NCBI GenBank assembly: GCA_001421095.1
Contig: LIIK01000032.1
Location: 1-29,817 of the forward strand
DNA: 29,817 bases
From: Candidatus [Bacteroides] periocalifornicus
Lineage (GTDB): Bacteria > Bacteroidota > Bacteroidia > Bacteroidales > CAJPTX01
Reading direction: 5' to 3'
The stretch's first letter is position 1. Every line of letters starts with the position of its first letter. The translations under genes and the position numbers were made by a program. Below the pieces are notes generated by a model. That model did no database searches and was not told the origin of the DNA. It was given only the letters and a program-made list of their open reading frames with translations. Below, one piece after another: positions 1-5,417 of this stretch.

Positions 1-10
1 GTCTTTGGTT

Positions 11-44
11 GGTACGGCGATGGTACGGGGTTGGTATACCCCTA
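11..44 (+). repeat. Three degenerate 11-bp GGTACGGCGTT-type tandem units
   Basis: Consecutive 11-bp units GGTACGGCGAT, GGTACGGGGTT and GGTATACCCCT are visible. The same unit forms the large inverted array at 16602-16731. The GGTACGGGGTTGGTAT stretch occurs in both places, so the two loci share a source. The array may continue left of the window. Confidence 0.7.
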
Positions 45-179
45 TGTGGGGGTAACCGGGCGGGCAAGGGAAGTGCGCGTAGCGGTGGCAAGGCCACTGA
101 GGCGGGGGGATGGGTGAGGGAAGCGGAGGAATGGGCAAGGTCAGGTATATGCGCATGGAGGGCGGGGGAGGCAGAGGGT

Positions 180-243
180 GGCATGGTATGCGTCTATGGT
201 GGCGGGTGTAGGCGGTGGGCGGGGGAATCTTCGCGTTGCGAAG
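180..243 (+). repeat. Dispersed repeat of about 64 bp, copy 1
   Basis: This begins GGCATGGTATGC and ends GGGGGAATCTTCGCGTTGCG. A second copy in the same orientation lies at 746-808. The outer parts are nearly identical, while the middle (after CTATGGTGGCG) differs. The 3' end contains a small palindrome, CTTCGCGTTGCGAAG. No coding function is apparent. Confidence 0.75.
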
Positions 244-299
244 ACCCCGCCCCTACAGGCGGCATGGCGGGGAGAGCGATGCGACATTGACCATCATTT

Positions 300-371
300 A
301 CGCCCATGCGGAGATCAACAGGAACGGCTCCGAGGCGTATAACGACGCGTCGCGCCGCTACGTCCTTCGAG
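300..371 (+). repeat. Compound dispersed repeat of about 72-77 bp, copy 1
   Basis: This matches 3654-3730 in the same orientation. Both begin ACG(C/T)CCATGC, carry a shared GGAACGGC, then ATAACGA, and end CCGCTACG(T/G)(C/T)CTTCGAG. The right half is an inverted copy of the GTAGCGACGTGGCGTGCC family. Short frames crossing both copies give similar peptides, which is due to the DNA repeat and not to a gene family. Confidence 0.7.
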
Positions 372-475
372 AAATTGGGAGAATAAGTTTTAGACCGCCG
401 TATTCCAAAAGGGAAACCGCGGCGAAAGGAGCGTAAGGGGTCAATCTTTCTGGGGAGATTTTCCCTTCTTGCACG

Positions 476-542
476 TAAATAGGTTTCAATCAAGAAATTC
501 CATTTCTCAAAGACTGTAGCGACGCGGCGTGCCGCGTCGTTG
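476..542 (+). repeat. Long copy of the palindromic intergenic repeat family
   Basis: The left part reads TAAATAGGTTTCAATCAA and TTCCATTT. It leads into GTAGCGACGCGG and a near-perfect palindrome, CGACGCGGC GT GCCGCGTCG, at 520-539. The whole 67-bp unit matches the reverse complement of 3861-3926, and its right part matches 27463-27513. Such a hairpin-forming intergenic element resembles REP/BIME repeats. Its role is unknown. Confidence 0.8.
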
Positions 543-745
543 TAAAAACCGTAGGGTCTCCATAGATAGGAGGCGACAGGGGAAGGCGATTATCAATAAA
601 GATCTTGGTAGGGGCGGGCCGAAAGTTGCCCGCCCACCTGCGAGTGCCCGCCCTTCCTGTGCCGCGTCGTGATATGTGATAAAGAATTTGCCGCAGGTTT
701 TGCATAGGCCTTGAATGGTATGTGCGTGGCGAGGGCGCAATAGGC

Positions 746-808
746 GGCATGGTATGCATCTATGGTGGCGAGGGAGGGCAACGGGCGGGGGAATCTTCGC
801 GTTGCGAA
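746..808 (+). repeat. Dispersed repeat of about 64 bp, copy 2
   Basis: Second copy of the element at 180-243, with the same start (GGCATGGTATGC) and end (CGGGGGAATCTTCGCGTTGCG) and a diverged middle. It lies about 150 bp before the helicase promoter. Confidence 0.75.
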
Positions 809-953
809 AGATGGATGCTACGCGCCGCACCGCCCACCACTTGCGCCCTCGTGGCCATGCCGTGGCGTTCAGACTATTGCGCACTGCGACTTACCACTCA
901 CCATTGCGAATAATCCCGCCCTGCCCCAGCGCGCTACGGATTCAAAAAATGGC

Positions 954-961
954 TATCTTTG
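954..961 (+). promoter_or_regulatory. Bacteroidota -7 box of the helicase gene
   Basis: TATCTTTG matches the TAnnTTTG consensus of the Bacteroidota housekeeping sigma factor and lies 23 bp before the start codon, which implies a very short leader. I see no clear TTG at the usual -33 distance. Confidence 0.6.
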
Positions 962-984
962 CGGGTTGGTAACCCCTAGGCGAA

Positions 985-3489
985 ATGGCAGATGTATACG
1001 TAAATCAAGAGGCGCAGCTCGCGCGCGAATTCATAGCCAACACTGACAGCTGCCTATTCCTCACCGGGCGGGCTGGCACGGGGAAGACGACCTTTCTCCG
1101 CGAGCTGGTACGCCATGCGCCCAAGCAGATGGCCGTGCTGGCCCCCACGGGCGTGGCTGCCATCAATGCGGGCGGCGTTACCATCCATTCCTTCTTCCAG
1201 CTCCCCTTCGGGCCTATAGTGGTGCCCGCTCTCGAACCGCGCGATCCCTGGATGCAGGTTGAACTCCCCCCCTCCCTATCCACTCGCCCCTTCCGTAGGG
1301 ATAAGCTCCAGCTAATCCGCAGGCTCGAGCTCCTGGTGATAGATGAGATCAGCATGGTGCGTGCCGATGTGATGGATGCCATAGATGCCGTGCTGCGAAC
1401 TGTGCGCCGAAACCAGCTGCCATTCGGCGGGGTGCAGCTCCTGATGATTGGCGATATGCACCAGCTCCCCCCCGTGGCCAAGGAGGGGGAGTGGACGCTG
1501 CTGCGCAACTACTACGCCTCGCCCTACTTCTTCGAATCGCAGGCCCTACGGCGCGCCGATTTTATCCGCATAGAGCTGCGCCACGTGTACCGACAGCGCG
1601 ATGCCCATTTCATAGAGCTCCTGGACAAGGTGCGCATCAACAGCCGCACCCCAGACCTGCTAAGCGCGCTCAACCAGCGATACCAACCCGGCGCCGAGAT
1701 GCTGGATGAGGAGGGGCGAATAGTGCTAACAACGCACAACAGGCAGGCCCAACGGATAAATGAGGCCCGCCTAAATGCACTGCCCGGCGAGAGCTACACC
1801 TATACCGCGAAAATCTCGGGCGAATTCCCAGAATCATCATTCCCTACTGACCAGACCCTCGAGCTGAAGGTGGGGGCGCAGGTCATGTTCATAAAGAATG
1901 ACCCTGGCATCCTAAAACGCTACTACAACGGCAAAATAGGGATAGTGGATGCGCTCGACGAGGAGGGGATATCGGTACGATTTGCCGAGGAAGAGGAGAC
2001 GGTAGAGGTGGAGCTAAGCGAGTGGGAGAACCTCCGCTACGAGATGAATGCCGAGAGCCGAGCAATAGCGCAAGAGTCGATAGGAACTTTCACGCAATAC
2101 CCGCTCAGGCTGGCGTGGGCTATAACCATCCACAAGAGCCAAGGGCTAACCTTCGACCGCGTGACCATAGAGGGCGCGGAGGCCTTCGCCTCGGGGCAGA
2201 TGTACGTGGCGCTAAGCCGCTGCCGAACGCTAGAGGGTATCATGCTCAGCAGCCCCATTGGTGGCAACGCGCTGGTGATGGACACCGCCATACTCCAGCT
2301 GGCCCGCACGCTAGACCAGACACCGCCAAACCAGCAAATGCTCCAAGAGGCCGAACGGCGGTACGCGCGGCGTGTACTCGCGCAGCTATTCGACTTCAGC
2401 GAGATCGCGCACACCGCGCAGGAGGCGCAGCATAGAACCCAAGCCCTGCCACTTGCCGATCCTAACGAGCGGGAGGCAACGGCAAAAATACTGGAGGAAC
2501 TCATACGGCTGGCCAAAATCTACGCCCGATTCGGGGTAGAGCTGGCAGACTACCCCACCACCGCGCACAGCGTGAATGAGCTGCCTGCACTCACCGAGCG
2601 CATAGGTAAAGCCTGCGCCTACGCCCTAGCCCACCTTGGCGAGCAGGCCAGCTTCGTAGCCCCCCTCTGCGAAATCACCCTGCAGACCCGCAGCGCCGAG
2701 GAGGAACTCAGCGGTCCCCTGATTGCCACCTACAGGGCCGCCTACGTGAAGGCACTAGAGCTAGCATCATGCGCCGCCCGATTCGATGTACAGCAGTACC
2801 TCCTAGCCCGTGGCAGGGCGCTGGTGGAGGCCGATAGGCTCCGCGCCCCCAGCATAGAGAGCTCGGTAGACAAGGGAAGCGAGAGCCTCAAGGCTCTCGC
2901 AGCCTGGCGCCACTTCACTGCGGAGCAGACCCACACCCCGGCGCATACGCTACTCAAGCAGCAGACGCTGGTGCTGCTGGCCGCTACCCTCCCGGTAACT
3001 ATGGATGAGCTCTTGCATGTGAAGGGGATCGGCCGCGCCTTTGCCTCTAGGTACGGCAACGAGATCATCGACCTCTGCAGGCAATACAAGGGGGAGGGCT
3101 ACATGGACTTTGAACCCAGGCCGCTCCCTGAGAGGAAAAGCAAGCGGGGCAAAAGCAAGCAACCCGCCCGAGGGGAATCGCAAGCCGAGACGGTAAACCT
3201 CCTCCTACAGGGCCTCAGCCTAGAGGATATCGCAGAAAGAAGGGGGCTGAAGCTCAACACGCTGGTGGGCCATGTGGTGTGGGGTATAGCGAACGGCTCG
3301 CTAGACATCGGCGTGGTGATGCCGCATGAACGCATAGTAACGATAATGAAGAGCTACGCCGATGCGCCTGACCTCACGCTGAATGAACGCTACAATGCGC
3401 TGAAGGGTGACTACTACTACGGCGAGCTCCGCTGGGTACGCGAATGGATGAAGCGCGAAGGAAAGCTCACGCAGGAGGCTGAAAAATGA
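985..3489 (+). CDS. Pif1/RecD-like ATP-dependent DNA helicase with C-terminal HRDC-like and helix-turn-helix domains
   Basis: This 834-residue protein is predicted to be a cytoplasmic superfamily 1 helicase that unwinds DNA with ATP. Walker A is GRAGTGKTT at residues 28-36. Walker B ends in D120-E121 (LLVIDE). The motif GDMHQLPP is at 156-163. A UvrD-like C-terminal motif HKSQG starts at 383, followed by VALSRCR. Downstream of the motor, roughly residues 625-705 resemble an HRDC DNA-binding domain (VKGIGRAFASRYG). A Lys/Arg-rich linker follows, and residues about 732-790 resemble the helix-turn-helix domain often found at helicase C termini (LSLEDIAERRGL). This architecture is known in Bacteroidota, where such proteins are annotated as helicases of unknown specific role. 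The start is supported by the -7 box 23 bp upstream. The gene is monocistronic and flanked by repeat islands on both sides. Confidence 0.92.
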   Translation: MADVYVNQEAQLAREFIANTDSCLFLTGRAGTGKTTFLRELVRHAPKQMAVLAPTGVAAINAGGVTIHSFFQLPFGPIVVPALEPRDPWMQVELPPSLSTRPFRRDKLQLIRRLELLVIDEISMVRADVMDAIDAVLRTVRRNQLPFGGVQLLMIGDMHQLPPVAKEGEWTLLRNYYASPYFFESQALRRADFIRIELRHVYRQRDAHFIELLDKVRINSRTPDLLSALNQRYQPGAEMLDEEGRIVLTTHNRQAQRINEARLNALPGESYTYTAKISGEFPESSFPTDQTLELKVGAQVMFIKNDPGILKRYYNGKIGIVDALDEEGISVRFAEEEETVEVELSEWENLRYEMNAESRAIAQESIGTFTQYPLRLAWAITIHKSQGLTFDRVTIEGAEAFASGQMYVALSRCRTLEGIMLSSPIGGNALVMDTAILQLARTLDQTPPNQQMLQEAERRYARRVLAQLFDFSEIAHTAQEAQHRTQALPLADPNEREATAKILEELIRLAKIYARFGVELADYPTTAHSVNELPALTERIGKACAYALAHLGEQASFVAPLCEITLQTRSAEEELSGPLIATYRAAYVKALELASCAARFDVQQYLLARGRALVEADRLRAPSIESSVDKGSESLKALAAWRHFTAEQTHTPAHTLLKQQTLVLLAATLPVTMDELLHVKGIGRAFASRYGNEIIDLCRQYKGEGYMDFEPRPLPERKSKRGKSKQPARGESQAETVNLLLQGLSLEDIAERRGLKLNTLVGHVVWGIANGSLDIGVVMPHERIVTIMKSYADAPDLTLNERYNALKGDYYYGELRWVREWMKREGKLTQEAEK

Positions 3490-3570
3490 GCGTGTTCGAC
3501 CAGGGTAAGAGGGGCAAGCAGGAGAGGGAATCTCTGCGAAAACCGCATACCTACAGTCGGTATGGATCTT

Positions 3571-3595
3571 GGTAGCGACGTGGCGTGCCGCAATG
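3571..3595 (+). repeat. Palindromic intergenic repeat family, short copy
   Basis: GGTAGCGACGTGGCGTGCCG is the core of the family, here without the left TAAATAGG arm. It is preceded by GATCTT, as is a related segment at about 600. Confidence 0.75.
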
Positions 3596-3653
3596 CGATG
3601 GTTCTCGGTAACGGCATTGCAGGGAGGAGGTTGCAGGTTATTACCACCAGCCT

Positions 3654-3730
3654 ACGTCCATGCTGGTATCAATGGGAACGGCACAGATGGGGATAACGAT
3701 GCGGCACGCCACGCCGCTACGGTCTTCGAG
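3654..3730 (+). repeat. Compound dispersed repeat, copy 2
   Basis: Matches 300-371. Its right half (3701-3727) is a minus-oriented copy of the palindromic family, reading GCGGCACGCCACGCCGCTAC on the plus strand. Confidence 0.7.
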
Positions 3731-3860
3731 GAGGTCTTGCGGCACTGTTAGGGCGAGCACTCGCTACGCTCGGCATCGCCCCTACCAAGATCGCCGTAGC
3801 CGATCTCGCCAATTGATAGAAATGCGGTTCTCTTCAGCAAAGCGCAGGTGAATTCTTTAT

Positions 3861-3926
3861 CACGACGTGGCACGCCGTGTCGCTACGGTCTTCGGGAAAT
3901 GGAAGCGATTGATTAAAACCTATTTA
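3861..3926 (-). repeat. Long copy of the palindromic intergenic repeat family, inverted
   Basis: On the minus strand it reads TAAATAGGTTTTAATCAATC, then TTCCATTTCCCGAAGACC, then GTAGCGACACGGCGTGCC. This is colinear with 476-542 and shares ATCAATCGCTT with 27463-27513. The flank GTGATAAAGAATT also resembles 669-690, so the element may be longer than its core. Confidence 0.8.
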
Positions 3927-3940
3927 TTCGCAAGCAGAGG

Positions 3941-3991
3941 AAAGCTCTCCTGTAAAAGATTAAACCCATACGGGACTTTTGCAGAGGTCTC
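3941..3991 (+). repeat. 51-bp repeat, inverted partner of 29767-29817
   Basis: AAAGCTCTCC ... GCAGAGGTCTC. Compared with the reverse complement of the last 51 bases of the window it differs at only 5 positions, all transitions. The GACTTTTGCAGAGGTCTC end looks like the terminal inverted repeat of an insertion sequence or MITE, but no transposase is adjacent here. I do not assign a family. Confidence 0.75.
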
Positions 3992-3999
3992 ATCCCAAG

Positions 4000-4044
4000 A
4001 AAACGTGAAAAGGCCGTCCTACCTGAACCAGGTAAAACGGCCTT
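4000..4044 (-). terminator. Intrinsic terminator of the tRNA-Pro gene
   Basis: AAGGCCGT (4010-4017) pairs with ACGGCCTT (4037-4044), and TACCT pairs with AGGTA inside, giving a strong hairpin just downstream of the tRNA. On the minus strand it is followed by TTCACGTTTT. Confidence 0.8.
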
Positions 4045-4052
4045 GAAACTAG

Positions 4053-4127
4053 TCGGGGTGACTAGATTCGAACTAGCGACCCCACGCCCCCCAGACGTGT
4101 GCTCTAACCGGGCTGAGCTACACCCCG
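4053..4127 (-). tRNA. tRNA-Pro, anticodon GGG
   Basis: On the minus strand the sequence folds as a standard 75-nt cloverleaf without encoded CCA. The acceptor stem CGGGGTG/CACCCCG pairs perfectly and has discriminator A. The D stem is GCTC/GAGC with loop AGCCCGGTTA. The anticodon stem CACGT/GCGTG carries the loop CTGGGGG, which gives anticodon GGG. The T arm is GCTAG TTCGAAT CTAGT. GGG decodes proline CCC/CCU. The gene has its own promoter 30 bp upstream and a hairpin terminator directly downstream, so it is transcribed alone. Confidence 0.97.
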
Positions 4128-4156
4128 AATGCTCTACCCTCCCCTAAAAACCGCCG

Positions 4157-4187
4157 CAAAGGTAGCGACTTTCCCCCAACTGGGCAA
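4157..4187 (-). promoter_or_regulatory. Promoter of the tRNA-Pro gene
   Basis: On the minus strand TTG (4187-4185) is followed after 20 bp by TACCTTTG (4164-4157). This matches the Bacteroidota TTG-N19/20-TAnnTTTG promoter and ends 29 bp before the tRNA 5' end. Confidence 0.85.
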
Positions 4188-4404
4188 GAGTCGCATGAAA
4201 TAATTCCAGAAATTCTCCGATTGCCTACCGCCGCAAGGCGAACCCTGAGAGTTCCCCTGCACGTGGCTACGCACAGCATCGCTACTGGTTTAGCGAATTT
4301 CTAAGTAGCTGATTCAACGCATACTGCACAGCGAATGGAAGGGGCAACACCGCAGCGAGAGTGTGCCGTTTGGAGGGCTTTTCTACCCTCTCCCAAAAAT
4401 TGGT

Positions 4405-4439
4405 TTCTGCCATAGCCTAGGATGGCTGTTGTGGCAGAA
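4405..4439. other. Hairpin just upstream of the SRP RNA promoter
   Basis: TTCTGCCA (4405-4412) pairs perfectly with TGGCAGAA (4432-4439), with AGCC/GGCT inside. There is no T-tract on the plus strand. It could be a protein-binding site or the end of an unrecognised transcript. The rest of 4188-4440 shows no gene. Confidence 0.5.
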
Positions 4440-4463
4440 TCGTAGTACATTTTGGCAGGAGGG

Positions 4464-4493
4464 TTGCCACAAGAGTTATTTTCGCTATCTTTG
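4464..4493 (+). promoter_or_regulatory. Promoter of the SRP RNA gene
   Basis: TTG (4464-4466), a 19-bp spacer and TATCTTTG (4486-4493) match the Bacteroidota consensus exactly. A small inverted repeat TGGCA/TGCCA (4453-4469) overlaps the -33 element. Transcription should start near 4500. Confidence 0.85.
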
Positions 4494-4547
4494 CACGGAA
4501 TTTGCTACGGGAAGGAGGGTGTAGCCCGTTCCCGCGTTGAGAGAAAT

Positions 4548-4647
4548 ACAACCCGTAGCCTCGACACGTGGCAGCCTTACGCCTTGTACGGGTCAGCACC
4601 CGCAAGGTAGCAGCCAAGGCTGGAGGGTTGCCATAGGGCTGCATTGT
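4548..4647 (+). ncRNA. ffs: Signal recognition particle RNA (4.5S, bacterial small type)
   Basis: This RNA pairs with Ffh protein to form the bacterial SRP, which delivers nascent membrane proteins to the translocon. The conserved Ffh-binding tip is clear: GTCAG (4592-4596), a GCAA tetraloop (4602-4605) and GTAGCAGCC followed by AAGGC, closely matching the E. coli 4.5S motif GGTCAG-GGAA-AGCAGCCAAGGC. The two arms form one long hairpin: GCCTTG with CAAGGC, TGGCAGCC with GGTTGCCA, GTAGCC with GGCTGC, and ACAA with TTGT at the base. The ends given are those of the hairpin. The promoter predicts a primary transcript starting near 4500, so a 5' leader of about 45 nt is probably trimmed or forms an extra domain. 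I see no terminator before rsfS, so rsfS may be co-transcribed. Confidence 0.9.
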
Positions 4648-4684
4648 TCTACTGTAATATACTCATTATCAGAAATAGAACCAT

Positions 4685-5098
4685 ATGGTTACAACGAAAA
4701 AGGCAGATACGCCAAGCAAGAGCAATAGCCACGCCCGGCTAGCCGAGACCATGCAGATGATAGAGGAGGTGACCAGCGCCATGCTGGCCAAGAAGGGGCA
4801 ACGCGTGGTGGTGCTGGACCTCAGGGGTATAGAGAAGGCGGTATGCGACTTTTTCGTGATTTGCAGCGCAGACACCGCCCCCCACATCAAGGCGCTGTGC
4901 GATGAGGTGGAGGACCGCGTGGCCTCCGCAACCGGAGAATGGCCTTGGCGCTCATCGGGTCGAGAGAATGCCCAGTGGATCGTGCTCGACTACATAGACG
5001 TGGTGGTGCACCTAATGACCAACCCCACGCGCGATTTCTACGACCTAGAAGGGCTATGGGCCGATGCCAAGCGGACGGAGTACAAGGATGAGGACTAA
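4685..5098 (+). CDS. rsfS: Ribosomal silencing factor RsfS
   Basis: RsfS binds ribosomal protein uL14 on the free 50S subunit and blocks subunit joining when nutrients are short. The 137-residue product carries the family hallmarks: VCDFFVICSA in the first half, then WPWRSSGREN, WIVLDYIDVVVHL, and the C-terminal FYDLEGLWADA. It has a slightly long polar N terminus of about 25 residues before the domain. The ATG chosen is the first one downstream of the SRP RNA; no strong Shine-Dalgarno sequence is visible, which is usual in this phylum. Placement before ftsH and cdsA is the normal Bacteroidota order. Expression is probably by read-through from the SRP RNA promoter, because I find no separate -7 box. 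Confidence 0.95.
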   Translation: MVTTKKADTPSKSNSHARLAETMQMIEEVTSAMLAKKGQRVVVLDLRGIEKAVCDFFVICSADTAPHIKALCDEVEDRVASATGEWPWRSSGRENAQWIVLDYIDVVVHLMTNPTRDFYDLEGLWADAKRTEYKDED

Positions 5099-5199
5099 AG
5101 GGAACGACCGCGGGGTGTGGAGGCTAGGGCTGCGCGCCCTCTGGATAGGCGGTTTGCCCTGTAAGTTTCTACAGAATTGCCACGTTTTAACCGGTAGAT

Positions 5200-5378
5200 T
5201 TCGGTAGGATGGGAAGATGCAGACAGCCGCAGTTCAGCGTACAACTCCACTACGAGAACTCTCTAGCACACTGGAGGTTCACAGGGCTGAATGCAGATCT
5301 GGGCATGGGGCGGGCTACGCAGGCTCGGGGCGCTACCAGCTCCCTGTTCTGCTAAAGAGCCAGGGGAATCCTACCGAA
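5200..5378 (+). ncRNA. Candidate structured RNA of about 180 nt, 6S-like in outline
   Basis: The 318-bp rsfS-ftsH spacer has no gene but strong long-range pairing. TTCGGTAGGAT (5200-5210) is perfectly complementary to ATCCTACCGAA (5368-5378). Inside, after a small internal loop, GCAGACAG (5219-5226) pairs with CTGTTCTGC (5344-5352) with one bulge. Further in lies an apical hairpin: TTCAGC (5233-5238) with GCTGAA (5286-5291), and AACTCCA with TGGAGGTT. A closing stem, internal loop, second stem, wide asymmetric bubble and long apical hairpin at this length resemble 6S RNA, which sequesters RNA polymerase. It could instead be a cis-acting leader of ftsH. The promoter is uncertain: TAGATTTC at 5195-5202 overlaps the proposed 5' end. 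The fold was found by eye. Confidence 0.42.
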
Positions 5379-5417
5379 TGCGCCAAGTGATTTTACCACA
5401 GTTTATTTAGCAACAGC

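Larger units (their letters stand above)
1..953. other. Non-coding, repeat-rich region before the helicase gene
   Basis: I find no convincing gene in this stretch. The reading frames that cross it are short, G-rich, overlap each other on both strands and begin or end inside repeats. It holds several degenerate repeats that recur elsewhere in the window: 11-bp GGTACGG units at its left edge, two copies of a unit of about 64 bp, and members of the GTAGCGACGTGGCGTGCC palindromic family. Several of the same elements recur in the spacer after the helicase, so the helicase gene sits between two related repeat islands. Confidence 0.7.
3490..3940. other. Repeat island after the helicase gene, no gene seen
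   Basis: No credible gene is present. The stretch contains at least three members of the palindromic repeat family (near 3571, 3701 and 3861) and the second copy of the compound repeat. A segment at about 3776-3793 is the inverse of GATCTTGGTAGGGGCG at about 600. A short inverted repeat, CATACC/GGTATG at 3546-3564, just after the helicase stop might act as a weak terminator, but it has no T-tract. Confidence 0.65.

Noticed and set aside
9..913. Several short open frames on both strands before the helicase
   Set aside because: They overlap repeats, are Gly/Arg-rich, lack family resemblance, and similar peptides arise only because the DNA repeats are duplicated.
1005..1508. Long minus-strand frame inside the helicase gene
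   Set aside because: Shadow of the helicase codons; Ser/Arg-rich and without a start signal.
3486..3575. 29-codon frame whose ATG overlaps the helicase stop (ATGA)
   Set aside because: It runs straight into a dispersed repeat, has no conserved sequence I recognise, and is probably chance.
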